Source: Bacteroides ndongoniae (GTDB lineage: Bacteria; Bacteroidota; Bacteroidia; Bacteroidales; Bacteroidaceae). Taken from it: a stretch of 64,000 nucleotides of DNA. The first letter of the stretch is position 1. Each line of letters opens with the position of its first letter. Shown piece by piece: positions 1 through 10,188 of this stretch. The stretch is from positions 506,978-570,977 of the forward strand of contig NZ_FNVV01000012.1 in NCBI RefSeq assembly GCF_900108345.1, in the 5' to 3' direction. Both the position numbers and the translations under genes were made by a program. The notes below the pieces were generated by a model, which saw nothing but the letters and a program-made list of their open reading frames with translations, made no database searches and was not told the origin of the DNA.

Positions 1-1110
1 GAAGGTGGTCGTTTTCTGGTACTTAAAGTAGCCGATGAAGGAGTAGGAATTGCTTCGGGCGAGCTTGCCCGGATATTTACCCGTTTCTACAGCGATCGGA
101 AGAACAAGGGAGTAGAATCGAACGGCATCGGGCTTTCGCTGACAAAGGATCTGGTATGTCTGCATCATGGCAATATTGATGTGGAAAGTACGTTAGGCAG
201 TGGCAGTTGTTTTACGGTAGAGATTCCTGTCGATAAAGAGGCTTATGCGGCCGATGAGAGGGTGGAAGAAGTGTCCGTACTTCCGGCCGATGAAATCGCT
301 TCTGAACCTAACACAGAAGCCGAACCTGTATTGCCGGAAGAAAACACCGACCGGCCGACGTTGCTGCTGATAGATGATAATACGGAACTGCTCTACATTA
401 TGCGGGAGCTGTTTAAGGATAGCTATGGGGTGCTGACCGCTGCTGACGGAGGACAGGCATGGGAGCAGCTGACTGCACATACGGTAGACGTGATAATCTG
501 CGATGTAATGTTGCCCGATGTAAGCGGATGGAAACTGTGCAGCCGAATGAAAGCCGATTTGCGTTTCAATCATATTCCGGTGATTATCCTGACTGCCAAG
601 AACGGTGCCGACGACCAGGTGACCAGTTATAATGTAGGAGCCGAAGGTTACATTGCCAAACCGTTCGATATGAAAGTGCTGTCAGCCCGTATCGACAATC
701 TGATTAAAGCTTCGCGAAGAAGACAGGCGGCATTCCGAAAAGAGAAGAATGTCAGTCTGGAGGACCTGGCCTATCCTTCAGCCGACCGTCAGTTCCTGCA
801 AGCTGTGATCGAAAGCATCGAAGCGCATCTGGAGCAGTCGGAGTTCGACCTGGATCAGTTGTCTAAAGAGGTGAACATGTCCAAGTCTACGCTGTATCGC
901 AAAATCAAGTCGATGACCGGATTGACTCCGTTGGACTTTGTGCGCAATGTCAAGATGAAGCGTGCCTGCATGATGTTGTCTTCACATTCGGTAACCATAT
1001 CCGAGGTTGCTTATGCCGTCGGTTTCAATAATCCCAAGTACTTCACGAAGTGCTTCAAAGAGGAGTTCGGCGTAACTCCTACCGAGTATCAGCAGATGCA
1101 GCCGTCTTAA
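1..1110 (+). CDS. Hybrid two-component system regulator (HTCS), C-terminal part
   Basis: The reading frame is open from base 1, so the gene is cut by the window edge. What remains is the end of a histidine kinase ATPase domain (a VADEGVGI G1-type box near base 31 and an NGIGLSL G2-type box near 124), then a receiver domain with its phospho-acceptor Asp in the IICDVMLPD motif (codon at 502), then an AraC-type double helix-turn-helix at the C terminus. This order is the hallmark of Bacteroides hybrid two-component sensors, which bind a glycan breakdown product in the periplasm and activate a polysaccharide utilisation locus. The sensor half lies outside the window, so the ligand cannot be inferred. 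A secreted GH2 enzyme follows on the same strand after 168 bp and may be one of its targets. Confidence 0.95.
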   Translation, partial: EGGRFLVLKVADEGVGIASGELARIFTRFYSDRKNKGVESNGIGLSLTKDLVCLHHGNIDVESTLGSGSCFTVEIPVDKEAYAADERVEEVSVLPADEIASEPNTEAEPVLPEENTDRPTLLLIDDNTELLYIMRELFKDSYGVLTAADGGQAWEQLTAHTVDVIICDVMLPDVSGWKLCSRMKADLRFNHIPVIILTAKNGADDQVTSYNVGAEGYIAKPFDMKVLSARIDNLIKASRRRQAAFRKEKNVSLEDLAYPSADRQFLQAVIESIEAHLEQSEFDLDQLSKEVNMSKSTLYRKIKSMTGLTPLDFVRNVKMKRACMMLSSHSVTISEVAYAVGFNNPKYFTKCFKEEFGVTPTEYQQMQPS

Positions 1111-1278
1111 CCGGAGCTGTATGCTGTGTGGATTAAGAGGCTTTTCAGGGGGCAAAAATCGTTCATTAGGGGGTAAATTCTTTGCATGCAAGGATTTTAC
1201 TCCCTATATAATTTGTTTGGATGCCTGTTTTTGTGGAGTAGTTTGCTTCTTTTGCATACTTGAATTAATGCTAATAAC

Positions 1279-3711
1279 ATGAAAAAGAAACAGAATTTTG
1301 CAGGCCATCGTGCAATAGGTTTTCTGATGGCGTTTATTTTTCTTTGGGGAGTGCTTCCGTATGCGGAAGCCGGTGATGTTCGCAAACAGCTTTTCGATAG
1401 TGGCTGGAGGTTTGCTTTGGGTGACAGTACTGCTGCTTCGGCTGCGGCTTACGATGATTCGGCCTGGCGGTTGTTGGACTTGCCGCACGATTGGAGTATT
1501 GAGGGAACGATTGCTGCCGATGCACCGATGGGGAACGACGGCGGATATTTCCCCGCGGGAATAGGTTGGTATCGTAAAACCTTCCAGGTTCCTGCCGATT
1601 ATCGTGACCGCAAAGTAGGAATCTATTTCGAGGGTGTGTATATGAATGCAGAAGTGTTTATCAACGGAACTTCGCTGGGTGTTTGGCCGTATGGTTACTC
1701 TTCTTTCTTTTACGACCTGACTCCTCATATCCGTGTAGGCGAGGCGAACGTAGTTGCAGTACGTGTCGACAACTCTCAGCAGAAGAACTGCCGCTGGTAC
1801 AGTGGCTCGGGCATTTACCGGCACGTCTGGCTGACGGTAACCGACAAGGTGCATATCGACCACTGGGGTATGTTTGTTACGACGCCCGAAGTGAGCAAAG
1901 AAAAAGCGACCGTTAAGGTGCAGACAGCTTTGAAGAACGAGACTGCGGCCGACCGTCGCATCACGCTGACCACCACCCTGTTCGATGCCAAGAAGCAGTC
2001 GGTAGGCGAAAGCGAAACAACTGTCGACCTGCCTGCCAATTCTTCGAAAGAGGTGTCTTTGTCCATTCCTGTGCTTCAGCCGGCTTTGTGGAGCCCCGAC
2101 ACGCCTTATCTGTACGAGGCTCGCTGTACGGTAGCAGAGTCGGGCGAGGTGAAAGACTGTATGACTGAGAATTTCGGCATCCGTAGCATTGAGTATTCTG
2201 CCGAGAAAGGCCTGTTGCTGAACGGCAAGAAGATCATCCTGAACGGTGGTTGTCTGCATCACGACAATGGTTTCCTGGGAGCAGCAGCTTACGACCGTGC
2301 CGAGGAGAGAAAGGTAGAGCTGATGAAAGCCGCTGGCTTCAATGCCGCACGTACGGCACACAATGTACCCTCGGAGGCTTTCCTGGATGCCTGCGACCGC
2401 TTGGGACTGCTGGTTATTGACGAAGCTTTCGACGGCTGGCGCGACAGCAAGAACAAATACGACTATTCGGTTCACTTTGATAAATGGTGGCAACGCGACC
2501 TCGACGCAATGGTGCTCCGCGACCGCAACCACCCTTCCATCTTCTGTTGGAGTATCGGAAACGAGGTGATAGAGCGCAAGAAGATAGAAGTGGTTACGAC
2601 AGCTAAAAAACTGGGCGACCGCGTACGTCAGTTGGACGGTACACGTCCGGTCACTTCGGCTCTGGCTGCCTGGGACAGCGACTGGGAAATCTACGATCCG
2701 CTGGCTGCCCAGCACGAGATTGTAGGTTACAACTATATGCTCCACCGTGCGCCGGACGACCATAAACGGGTACCTTCGCGTGTGATTATCCAGACCGAGT
2801 CATTCCCGCGCGGTGCCTTCGACAATTGGAAACTGGTGACTTCGAACGAATATGTTCTGGGCGATTTCGTATGGACAGCTCTCGACTATCTGGGTGAGTC
2901 GGCCATTGGCCGCTACTATTACGTAGGCGACTCGGAAGGCGAGCATTACGTACGTCCTCATTATCCTTGGCACGGTGCCTATTGTGGCGACATCGACCTG
3001 ACCGGCTGGCGGAAACCGATTTCCCATTATCGCGACCTGCTCTACAATGCAGACAAGAAACTCTATCTGGCTGTGAAAGAGCCGGACAATTATTACGGTA
3101 AAATCAAGGAAACAGCCTGGTCTGTCTGGCCTACGTGGGAAAGCTGGAACTGGCCGGGACACGAAGGAAAGCCCATCGAGGCCGAAGTCTATTCGCGTTA
3201 TCCGAAGGTTCGCCTGTACCTCAACGACCAGCTGGTAGGCGAGCGGGCTGTAGGGGTTGAGCAGCGTTTCATGGCAGTCTTCACCTTGCCTTATCAGCCG
3301 GGCACACTGAAAGCTATAGGTGTAGACGCAGAAGGCCGCGAGGCAGAAGAAAAAGTACTTGTTACGGCAGGTGAGCCGGCAAAAATCCGCTTGACGCCCG
3401 ACCGCAAGACTTTGAAAGCCGACGGACAGGATCTTTCGTTCGTAACGGTAGAGGTGGTGGACAAAGAAGGCCGCGTAGTGCCCGATGCCGCAAACCGCCT
3501 GTCGTTCGAGGTGAAGGGAGCCGGAGTGATTGCTGCTGTGGGCAACGCTAATCTGAGAGATACCGATCCTTATGTAGGCAAAGAGCGGAATGCCTGGAAG
3601 GGTAGGGCTATGGTCATCGTGAAGAGTACCGCAAAGAGTGGCACTATCCGGCTGAAAGTTTCTGGCGAGGGACTGGATTCGGCTTCGCTGTCCATTAAGG
3701 CTACCCGATAA
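1279..3711 (+). CDS. Secreted glycoside hydrolase family 2 (beta-galactosidase-like)
   Basis: An 810-residue protein with an N-terminal signal peptide (about residues 1-31, ending AEA). It shows the GH2 order: sugar-binding jelly roll (about 35-190), Ig-like domain (about 195-300), TIM barrel (about 305-600), then Ig-like C-terminal domains, the last resembling an invasin/Big-type fold (about 690-805). The acid/base Glu is E429 in SIGNEV and the nucleophile is E507 in IQTESF. Most GH2 enzymes of this layout are exo-beta-galactosidases, but beta-glucuronidase or beta-mannosidase activity cannot be excluded from sequence. It lies 168 bp downstream of a hybrid two-component regulator on the same strand, without a SusC/SusD pair next to it in the window. 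Confidence 0.93.
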   Translation: MKKKQNFAGHRAIGFLMAFIFLWGVLPYAEAGDVRKQLFDSGWRFALGDSTAASAAAYDDSAWRLLDLPHDWSIEGTIAADAPMGNDGGYFPAGIGWYRKTFQVPADYRDRKVGIYFEGVYMNAEVFINGTSLGVWPYGYSSFFYDLTPHIRVGEANVVAVRVDNSQQKNCRWYSGSGIYRHVWLTVTDKVHIDHWGMFVTTPEVSKEKATVKVQTALKNETAADRRITLTTTLFDAKKQSVGESETTVDLPANSSKEVSLSIPVLQPALWSPDTPYLYEARCTVAESGEVKDCMTENFGIRSIEYSAEKGLLLNGKKIILNGGCLHHDNGFLGAAAYDRAEERKVELMKAAGFNAARTAHNVPSEAFLDACDRLGLLVIDEAFDGWRDSKNKYDYSVHFDKWWQRDLDAMVLRDRNHPSIFCWSIGNEVIERKKIEVVTTAKKLGDRVRQLDGTRPVTSALAAWDSDWEIYDPLAAQHEIVGYNYMLHRAPDDHKRVPSRVIIQTESFPRGAFDNWKLVTSNEYVLGDFVWTALDYLGESAIGRYYYVGDSEGEHYVRPHYPWHGAYCGDIDLTGWRKPISHYRDLLYNADKKLYLAVKEPDNYYGKIKETAWSVWPTWESWNWPGHEGKPIEAEVYSRYPKVRLYLNDQLVGERAVGVEQRFMAVFTLPYQPGTLKAIGVDAEGREAEEKVLVTAGEPAKIRLTPDRKTLKADGQDLSFVTVEVVDKEGRVVPDAANRLSFEVKGAGVIAAVGNANLRDTDPYVGKERNAWKGRAMVIVKSTAKSGTIRLKVSGEGLDSASLSIKATR

Positions 3712-3752
3712 AAGGCTTTCGAAGGCCTCACAGGGCACTCCTGAAGGGGGAT

Positions 3753-3840
3753 TGTGGGACACTTGCACGGCTCGCGAGCCGTACAAGTGTCCCACAAATG
3801 TATTGCAAGTGTCGCTCGCGAGCCGTGCAAGTGTGGCAGA
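3753..3840. repeat. 22-bp period repeat, family A, copy 1 (palindromic)
   Basis: Positions 3753-3796 form a near-perfect 44-bp palindrome (22-bp arms, one mismatch) centred on CTCGCGAG. The CAAGTGT core then recurs at 3784, 3806 and 3828, exactly 22 bp apart. The same unit, GAGCCGTGCAAGTGT, forms a second array at 31005-31106. It occupies the gap between the GH2 gene and ruvB; apart from the array this gap holds no gene. Confidence 0.85.
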
Positions 3841-3969
3841 AGGCGGTGGTCTCTGCTTGCGAAAAGCGTCTCCCTTTTTCGGTTATTCCAAAATTAATTA
3901 GTTATTTTGCACGTGCCAAGAACGGTGTACGCCATCAGTGGCATGCCGTGTAGAATGTGGAAATAAGAA

Positions 3970-5010
3970 ATGGAACAGGAAAACTTTGACATACGCAGCC
4001 AGCAATTGGCTTCGGGCAAGGAAAAGGACTTTGAGAATGCGCTCCGGCCGCTCAGTTTCGAGGACTTCAGCGGGCAGGACAAGGTGGTAGACAACCTGCG
4101 CATCTTCGTCAAGGCAGCCCGCCTGCGCGGCGAGGCTCTTGACCACGTCCTGCTTCACGGCCCTCCCGGACTGGGAAAAACGACACTTTCGAACATTATC
4201 GCCAACGAATTGGGCGTGGGTTTCAAGATTACTTCCGGCCCTGTGCTCGACAAGCCGGGCGACCTGGCCGGCATTCTGACCAGTCTGGAAACCAACGACG
4301 TGCTTTTCATCGACGAGATACACCGCCTCAGTCCGGTAGTGGAAGAGTACCTTTACTCGGCCATGGAGGATTACCGCATCGACATCATGATCGACAAGGG
4401 CCCTTCGGCACGCAGCATACAGATTGATTTGAATCCCTTTACGCTGGTAGGGGCAACGACGCGCAGCGGTCTGCTGACGGCGCCGCTCCGTGCCCGCTTC
4501 GGCATCAACCTGCACCTGGAGTATTACGACGACGACGTGCTGGCCGGCATTATCCGCCGTTCGGCGCAGATTCTGAACGTACCTTGCTCTACCAGAGCCG
4601 CGGCCGAAATCGCATCGCGCAGCCGTGGTACGCCCCGTATCGCTAATGCCCTGTTGCGCCGTGTACGCGACTTTGCCCAGGTGAAAGGATCGGGCAGCAT
4701 CGACACCGAAATAGCCCAGTTTGCCCTCGAAGCCCTGAACATCGACAAGTACGGGCTCGACGAGATAGACAACAAGATTCTGACCACCATCATCGACAAG
4801 TTCCGTGGCGGTCCCGTGGGGCTGACTACCATCGCCACCGCATTGGGCGAGGACGCCGGCACCATCGAAGAAGTGTACGAGCCTTTCCTCATCAAAGAAG
4901 GTTTCATCAAGCGCACGCCGCGCGGACGTGAGGTGACGGAGTTGGCATACAAACATTTAGGACGCAGTTTGTATAGCAGCGACGGCAGACAGCCGTCTCT
5001 GTTTGACTAA
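3970..5010 (+). CDS. ruvB: Holliday junction branch migration DNA helicase RuvB
   Basis: RuvB forms hexameric AAA+ rings that, with RuvA, drive branch migration of Holliday junctions during recombinational repair. The 346-residue length fits the family. Walker A is GPPGLGKTT (residues 64-72) and Walker B is DEIH (115-118), followed by a GATTRSG sensor segment and the C-terminal winged helix. The ATG at 3970 gives the usual short N terminus. A flippase gene starts 16 bp after the stop, so the two are probably co-transcribed, as are the following genes on this strand. Confidence 0.98.
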   Translation: MEQENFDIRSQQLASGKEKDFENALRPLSFEDFSGQDKVVDNLRIFVKAARLRGEALDHVLLHGPPGLGKTTLSNIIANELGVGFKITSGPVLDKPGDLAGILTSLETNDVLFIDEIHRLSPVVEEYLYSAMEDYRIDIMIDKGPSARSIQIDLNPFTLVGATTRSGLLTAPLRARFGINLHLEYYDDDVLAGIIRRSAQILNVPCSTRAAAEIASRSRGTPRIANALLRRVRDFAQVKGSGSIDTEIAQFALEALNIDKYGLDEIDNKILTTIIDKFRGGPVGLTTIATALGEDAGTIEEVYEPFLIKEGFIKRTPRGREVTELAYKHLGRSLYSSDGRQPSLFD

Positions 5011-5026
5011 GAAGAAGTATTTGGTT

Positions 5027-6469
5027 ATGGCAAATTTAAAATCGCTTGCAAAGGAAACAGCCATTTACGGCCTGAGCAGCATCGTAGGGCGTTTCCTGAA
5101 CTACCTGCTCGTGCCGGTGTACACCCTTGCCATGTCGGCCGAGTCGGGAGGCTATGGGGTAGTGACCAATATATACGCCTGGGTGGCGTTGGCACTGGTA
5201 CTGCTTACATTCGGTATGGAGACGGGTTTCTTCCGCTTCGCCAATAACGGCAAGGACGACCCGATGCGGGTCTATTCCACAACGCTGTTGGGAGTAGGCG
5301 GAGTGGCGCTTACGTTTCTGGTGTTGGGCTTGCTGTTTCTGCAACCCATTGCCGGCTTGCTGGGTTATGCCGAGCATCCCGAATACGTGGGTATGATGAT
5401 GGCCGTTGTAACCATGGACGCATTTCAGAGCATTCCCTTCGCTTATCTTCGCTACAAGAAGCGTCCCATCAAGTTTGCCGCGCTGAAGCTGCTGTTCATC
5501 TTCCTGAACATTGCGCTCAACCTGGCCTATTACGTGTGGATGAAAGGCAGTGACGTGGGCTATGCCTTCCTGTTCAATCTGATATGTACGTCCACTGTGA
5601 TGCTTTGCCTGATACCCGAATTGCGCGGCTTCCGCTATGCGCTCGACCGGGCCTTGCTGCGACGCATGCTTTCCTATAGTCTGCCGCTGCTGGTGCTTGG
5701 CTTGGCCGGCATTTTGAACCAGGTGGCCGACAAGATAATCTTTCCTTACGTCTATCCCGATAAGGCCGAAGCCACCGTACAGCTGGGCATCTACGGAGCG
5801 GCCAGCAAGATAGCCATGATTATGGCCATGCTGACACAAGCCTTCCGCTACGCCTACGAACCGTTCGTCTTTGGCAAGAGTCGCGACAAGGATAACCGTG
5901 AGGTTTATGCGCAGGCCATGAAGTTCTTCATCATCTTCACCCTGCTGGCTTTCCTCGCCGTGATGTTCTACCTCGATTTGCTGAAGTTCATCATCGGTCG
6001 CGACTACTGGGCCGGCTTGCGTGTGGTGCCTATTGTGATGGCTGCGGAAATCTTCATGGGCATTTACTTCAACCTATCTTTCTGGTACAAGCTGATCGAT
6101 GAGACGCGTTGGGGAGCTTACTTTTCGCTGGCGGGATGTACGGTGCTGGTGCTGATGAACGTATTGCTGATTCCCCGCTTTAGCTATATGGCCTGTGCAT
6201 GGGCCGGCTTTACGGGCTATGGCGTGGCTATGTTGCTGTCGTATTTCGTAGGGCAGAAGAAATATCCCATCCGTTACGACCTGAAAGCGATAGGCGGTTA
6301 CGTACTGCTGGCAGCAGTGCTTTACGTGGCGGCCGAATATGTTCCCATCGACAATATCTGGCTGCGCCTGGCTTATCGCACAGTGTTGCTGCTGGTGTTT
6401 GTAGCTTATGTGGTGAAGAAAGACTTGCCTTTGCGGCATATTCCGGTAGTGAACCGCTTTTTCAGATAA
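5027..6469 (+). CDS. Polysaccharide biosynthesis flippase (Wzx/MATE-like, MOP superfamily)
   Basis: A 480-residue integral membrane protein with about 12-14 hydrophobic segments along its whole length and the N-terminal pattern of polysaccharide/lipid-linked oligosaccharide flippases (AIYGLSSIVGRFLNYLLVPVY). Such proteins move undecaprenyl-linked glycans across the inner membrane. I chose ATG 5027 because the in-frame alternative further upstream (TTG at 5003) overlaps the end of ruvB and adds a charged extension before the first conserved segment. No glycosyltransferases are nearby, so the glycan it moves is unknown. Confidence 0.88.
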   Translation: MANLKSLAKETAIYGLSSIVGRFLNYLLVPVYTLAMSAESGGYGVVTNIYAWVALALVLLTFGMETGFFRFANNGKDDPMRVYSTTLLGVGGVALTFLVLGLLFLQPIAGLLGYAEHPEYVGMMMAVVTMDAFQSIPFAYLRYKKRPIKFAALKLLFIFLNIALNLAYYVWMKGSDVGYAFLFNLICTSTVMLCLIPELRGFRYALDRALLRRMLSYSLPLLVLGLAGILNQVADKIIFPYVYPDKAEATVQLGIYGAASKIAMIMAMLTQAFRYAYEPFVFGKSRDKDNREVYAQAMKFFIIFTLLAFLAVMFYLDLLKFIIGRDYWAGLRVVPIVMAAEIFMGIYFNLSFWYKLIDETRWGAYFSLAGCTVLVLMNVLLIPRFSYMACAWAGFTGYGVAMLLSYFVGQKKYPIRYDLKAIGGYVLLAAVLYVAAEYVPIDNIWLRLAYRTVLLLVFVAYVVKKDLPLRHIPVVNRFFR

Positions 6470-6518
6470 CCGTGACTACGGTCCAACAACGATTATATTT
6501 ACTTAATTAAAGAAACTT

Positions 6519-7886
6519 ATGGAAACAACCGACCCGCACAGAAATACCTTTGCCATCAAGGCGTTTTTGAAAGAGTACCTGGACTTGCGCAAAGACAAGG
6601 ACAACGAGCTCGAAACCGTAGAATCCATCCGTAAGGGAGTGGAGTTCAAGGGAGCCAATCTGTGGATATTGATATTCGCCATCTTTATGGCTTCACTGGG
6701 ACTGAACGTCAACTCTACGGCCGTGATTATCGGTGCCATGCTTATCTCGCCGCTGATGGGTCCTATCATGGGTGTGGGACTGTCGGTGGGACTGAACGAC
6801 TTCGAACTGATGAAGCGTTCGTTGAAGAGCTTCCTCATCACAACGCTGTTCAGCGTGGTGACGGCTACGGTTTTCTTCCTCATCAGCCCGGTGGCCGAGG
6901 GACAGTCGGAACTGCTGGCACGTACGTCGCCCACCATTTACGACGTATTCATCGCATTGTTGGGCGGTATGGCGGGTGTAGTGGCTCTTTCTACCAAGGA
7001 AAAAGGTAACGTGATACCGGGTGTAGCCATTGCCACGGCGCTGATGCCGCCCCTGTGTACGGCCGGCTACGGTCTGGCTACAGGCAATCTGATTTACTTC
7101 CTGGGGGCTTTTTACCTGTATTTCATCAATTCGGTATTCATCAGTCTGGCTACGTATGTCGGAGTGCGAGTGATGCACTTCCAGCGCAAGGCTTTTGTGG
7201 ACAAGAACCGTGAGAAGACGGTACGCAAATACATCATCTGCATTGTGGTGCTGACCATGTGTCCGGCTGTTTATCTGACTGTGGACATCATTCAGAATAC
7301 ATTCTTCGAGAGCGCGGCCAACAAGTTCATTAACGAGCAACTTGCTTTTGAGAATACCCAGGTACTGGACAAGAAGATTGTGAACAAGGGCAAGGAGCGC
7401 GAGATACGCGTGGTGCTGATGGGTGACGAAGTGCCCGATGCATCGATAGCCGTGGCGCGTGGCAAGATGAAGGATTACCAGCTGGAGAACACGAAGCTGA
7501 TTGTCATGCAAGGCATGAACAACGAGTCGATGGACATCTCTTCCATCCGTGCCATGGTGATGGAAGACTTCTACAAGAACAGCGAACAGCGCTTGCAGGA
7601 GCAGACACAGAAGATTGCCGAACTCGAAGGCAACCTGCAACGGTACCAGTCGTTCGATGAATTGGGCAAGAAAATCATTCCCGAACTGAAAGTTCTCTAT
7701 CCGTCGGTGAAGTCTGTATCCATTTCGCACGCCATCGAGACAACGGTCGACTCACTCCGTACCGATACGGTGACGCTGGCTGTGCTGAAGTTTGGCAAGT
7801 ATCCCGACGCACGAGAGAAGAGTAAGATAACAGACTGGCTGAAGGCACGTACCGGTGCGCGTAAGCTGAGGCTGATAGCAGAATAA
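6519..7886 (+). CDS. DUF389 family membrane protein
   Basis: A 455-residue protein. The N-terminal half (about residues 45-250) has several membrane segments with the small-residue, Pro-containing motifs of DUF389 (IIGAMLISPLMGPIMG; VAIATALMPPLCTAG). The C-terminal half is soluble and includes a helical, probably coiled-coil stretch (about 340-380). The function of DUF389 is not established. It sits 49 bp after the flippase gene and 26 bp before the DPP7-type peptidase gene, on the same strand. Confidence 0.88.
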   Translation: METTDPHRNTFAIKAFLKEYLDLRKDKDNELETVESIRKGVEFKGANLWILIFAIFMASLGLNVNSTAVIIGAMLISPLMGPIMGVGLSVGLNDFELMKRSLKSFLITTLFSVVTATVFFLISPVAEGQSELLARTSPTIYDVFIALLGGMAGVVALSTKEKGNVIPGVAIATALMPPLCTAGYGLATGNLIYFLGAFYLYFINSVFISLATYVGVRVMHFQRKAFVDKNREKTVRKYIICIVVLTMCPAVYLTVDIIQNTFFESAANKFINEQLAFENTQVLDKKIVNKGKEREIRVVLMGDEVPDASIAVARGKMKDYQLENTKLIVMQGMNNESMDISSIRAMVMEDFYKNSEQRLQEQTQKIAELEGNLQRYQSFDELGKKIIPELKVLYPSVKSVSISHAIETTVDSLRTDTVTLAVLKFGKYPDAREKSKITDWLKARTGARKLRLIAE

Positions 7887-7912
7887 AACGACTAACAAAC
7901 AGAGAGAAAGAT

Positions 7913-10045
7913 ATGAAGCTGAGACTGAAGTGGATGACCTTCTGCCTGCTGCTGGCATTGGCAAGCCATGCGGACGAAGGCATGTGGATGCTGGGCAACC
8001 TGAACCGGCAGACCCGGAAAGCCATGAAAGAGTTGGGACTGGAAATGCCTGCCAGCCGGTTGTATAACCCCCGTAAACCGTCGCTGAAAGATGCCGTGGT
8101 GAGTTTCGGAGGCTTTTGCTCGGGCGTAGTGGTGTCCGAAGACGGGTTGGTGCTGACCAACCATCATTGCGGTTTCAGCAGCGTGCAGCAACACTCGTCC
8201 GTCGAGCACGATTACCTGAAAGACGGCTTTGTGGCCCGCAACCGCAGCGAGGAGCTGCCTAATCCTGAACTGTACGTCCGTTTCCTGCTGCGTACCGAGG
8301 ACGTCACCAAGCGCGTACTGAAACACGTCACCCCCCGCATGACCGAGGCTGAGCGTTCTTCTGTAGTCGACTCGATGATGCTGGCTATCGGTGCGGAAGT
8401 CTCGGCCGCGGACTCTACGCTGGTGGGGGTGGTCGATGCTTATTACGGCGGTAACGAGTTCTGGCTCTCGGTCTATCGCGACTTCAACGATGTACGGCTG
8501 GTATTTGCCCCTCCTTCGTCCATCGGAAAGTTCGGCTGGGACAACGACAACTGGATGTGGCCGCGCCATACGGGCGACTTCTGCGTCTTCCGTATCTATG
8601 CCGACAAGAACAACCGCCCCGCCGACTATTCGCCCGACAACGTGCCTTATCATCCGTCATACGTGGCACCCATTTCGCTCGACGGCTATCGCGAAGGCTC
8701 CTTCTGCATGACGCTGGGCTATCCGGGCAGTACGGAGCGCTACTTGTCGTCGTATGGCATCGAGGAGATGACACAGACTGCCAACCAGGCTCAGATTGAC
8801 GTACGGGGCATAAAGCAGGCCATCTGGAAGCGCGAAATGGACCGTAACGATTCCATCCGCATCAAGTATGCTTCGAAATACGACGAGAGCTCCAACTACT
8901 GGAAAAACAGTATTGGCATGAACCGTGCCGTCCGTAAGCTGAAGGTACTGGAGAAGAAACGTGCCATGGAACAGGAACTGCGCCGCTGGATTCAGCAGAC
9001 ACCCGATGAACGTGCCGACTTGCTTCAACTGTTTACCGATCTGGAGCTTGCCTATAAGAACCGACGCGAGGTGAACCGGGCACAGTCGTACTTTGTGGAA
9101 GCCTTTCTGAACGGTCCCGAACTGGTGCAGCAGGCTCTCACCATCCTGAACTTCGACTTCGAAGGCGAACGTGACGTCGTAGTGGCCAACCTGAAGAAGA
9201 TTGTCGAAACATACAAGAATCTGGATGTCGATATCGATAAGGAAGTATTTACAGCCATGCTGAAAAAATACCGCTCGCAGGTCGATTCGGCCTACCTGCC
9301 CGAAGTTTACCACACCATTGCCACGCAATACGGGGGCGATGACAGGGCTTTCGTCGATTCGCTCTATGCCCATACCCAGTTGGCTACTCCGCGTGGCCTG
9401 AAGCGCTTCCTTGAGCGCGATACGACCTATCAGTTGCTCGACGACCCTGCCATCAGTCTGGGCATTGACCTGATCACGAAAGCTTTCGAGCTGAATATAC
9501 AGATGCAGGAACCTTCGGTGCAGATAGATCGGGGCGAACGTCTGCTGAATGCGGCCATCCGCCGCTTCTATGCTTCGCGCAATTTCTATCCCGATGCCAA
9601 CTTCTCCATGCGCCTGAGTTTCGGTACCGTCTGCGGGTACGATCCTTTTGACGGGGCACACTACGACTACTACACCACTACCCGTGGAGTACTTGAGAAG
9701 GTGCGTGCCCACGAGGGCGATGTCGACTTCGAGGTACAGCCCGAGTTTCTGTCGCTGCTGTCGTCGGGCGATTTCGGCCGGTATGCCGACGAGAACGGCG
9801 AAATGAAGGTGTGCTTCATCTCGAACAACGACATCACGGGCGGCAACAGTGGCAGTGCCATGTTCAATGCACGGGGCGAACTCCTTGGCTTGGCCTTTGA
9901 CGGAAACTGGGAAGCCATGAGCAGCGACATCCTGTACGAGCCCGATATGCAGCGTTGCATCGGGGTAGACATCCGCTACGTGCTTTTCGTTATCGAGAAG
10001 TACGGCAAGGCTAGCGAGCTGATACGGGAGCTTAAAATCGGATAA
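7913..10045 (+). CDS. dpp7: S46 family dipeptidyl-peptidase, DPP7-type
   Basis: A 710-residue periplasmic serine exopeptidase that removes dipeptides from the N terminus of oligopeptides. The signal peptide covers about residues 1-20. The triad is visible: H85 in TNHHCG, D222 in HTGDF and S646 in GGNSGS. Eighteen residues after the Ser is G664 in FDGNWE. In characterised S46 enzymes this position separates DPP7 (Gly, hydrophobic P1) from DPP11 (Arg, acidic P1), so DPP7 specificity is inferred. It is the last gene of the plus-strand run starting at ruvB and converges on oxyR. Confidence 0.94.
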   Translation: MKLRLKWMTFCLLLALASHADEGMWMLGNLNRQTRKAMKELGLEMPASRLYNPRKPSLKDAVVSFGGFCSGVVVSEDGLVLTNHHCGFSSVQQHSSVEHDYLKDGFVARNRSEELPNPELYVRFLLRTEDVTKRVLKHVTPRMTEAERSSVVDSMMLAIGAEVSAADSTLVGVVDAYYGGNEFWLSVYRDFNDVRLVFAPPSSIGKFGWDNDNWMWPRHTGDFCVFRIYADKNNRPADYSPDNVPYHPSYVAPISLDGYREGSFCMTLGYPGSTERYLSSYGIEEMTQTANQAQIDVRGIKQAIWKREMDRNDSIRIKYASKYDESSNYWKNSIGMNRAVRKLKVLEKKRAMEQELRRWIQQTPDERADLLQLFTDLELAYKNRREVNRAQSYFVEAFLNGPELVQQALTILNFDFEGERDVVVANLKKIVETYKNLDVDIDKEVFTAMLKKYRSQVDSAYLPEVYHTIATQYGGDDRAFVDSLYAHTQLATPRGLKRFLERDTTYQLLDDPAISLGIDLITKAFELNIQMQEPSVQIDRGERLLNAAIRRFYASRNFYPDANFSMRLSFGTVCGYDPFDGAHYDYYTTTRGVLEKVRAHEGDVDFEVQPEFLSLLSSGDFGRYADENGEMKVCFISNNDITGGNSGSAMFNARGELLGLAFDGNWEAMSSDILYEPDMQRCIGVDIRYVLFVIEKYGKASELIRELKIG

Positions 10046-10083
10046 ATCTTTTGTTTTTGTGGGCGGGTAAGCCCGGCATTTTT

Positions 10084-10170
10084 TCCCAGTTAGGGAAAAA
10101 TTATTCCCTAGTTAGGAAAAAATTATTTCCCAGTTAGGAAAAAAATATTCTCCAGTTAGGGAAAAATAGA
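10084..10170. repeat. 22-bp period repeat, family B, copy 1
   Basis: Four AT-rich units built on CCCAGTTAGGGAAAAATTAT lie between the convergent dpp7 and oxyR genes. The AGTTAGG core starts at 10088, 10110, 10132 and 10154, exactly 22 bp each time. A second copy of the family lies at 55549-55612. No gene fits here. The A-rich/T-rich units could also help end transcription. Confidence 0.85.
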
Positions 10171-10188
10171 GGGCTTTCTTTCCAAACT

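Noticed and set aside
1204..2763. Long minus-strand open frame inside the GH2 gene
   Set aside because: It is the shadow of a well-supported plus-strand gene; its translation is low in family-like features and high in His/Arg/Cys.
5003..5026. TTG start for the flippase
   Set aside because: It overlaps ruvB and adds a charged tail; ATG 5027 fits the family start better.
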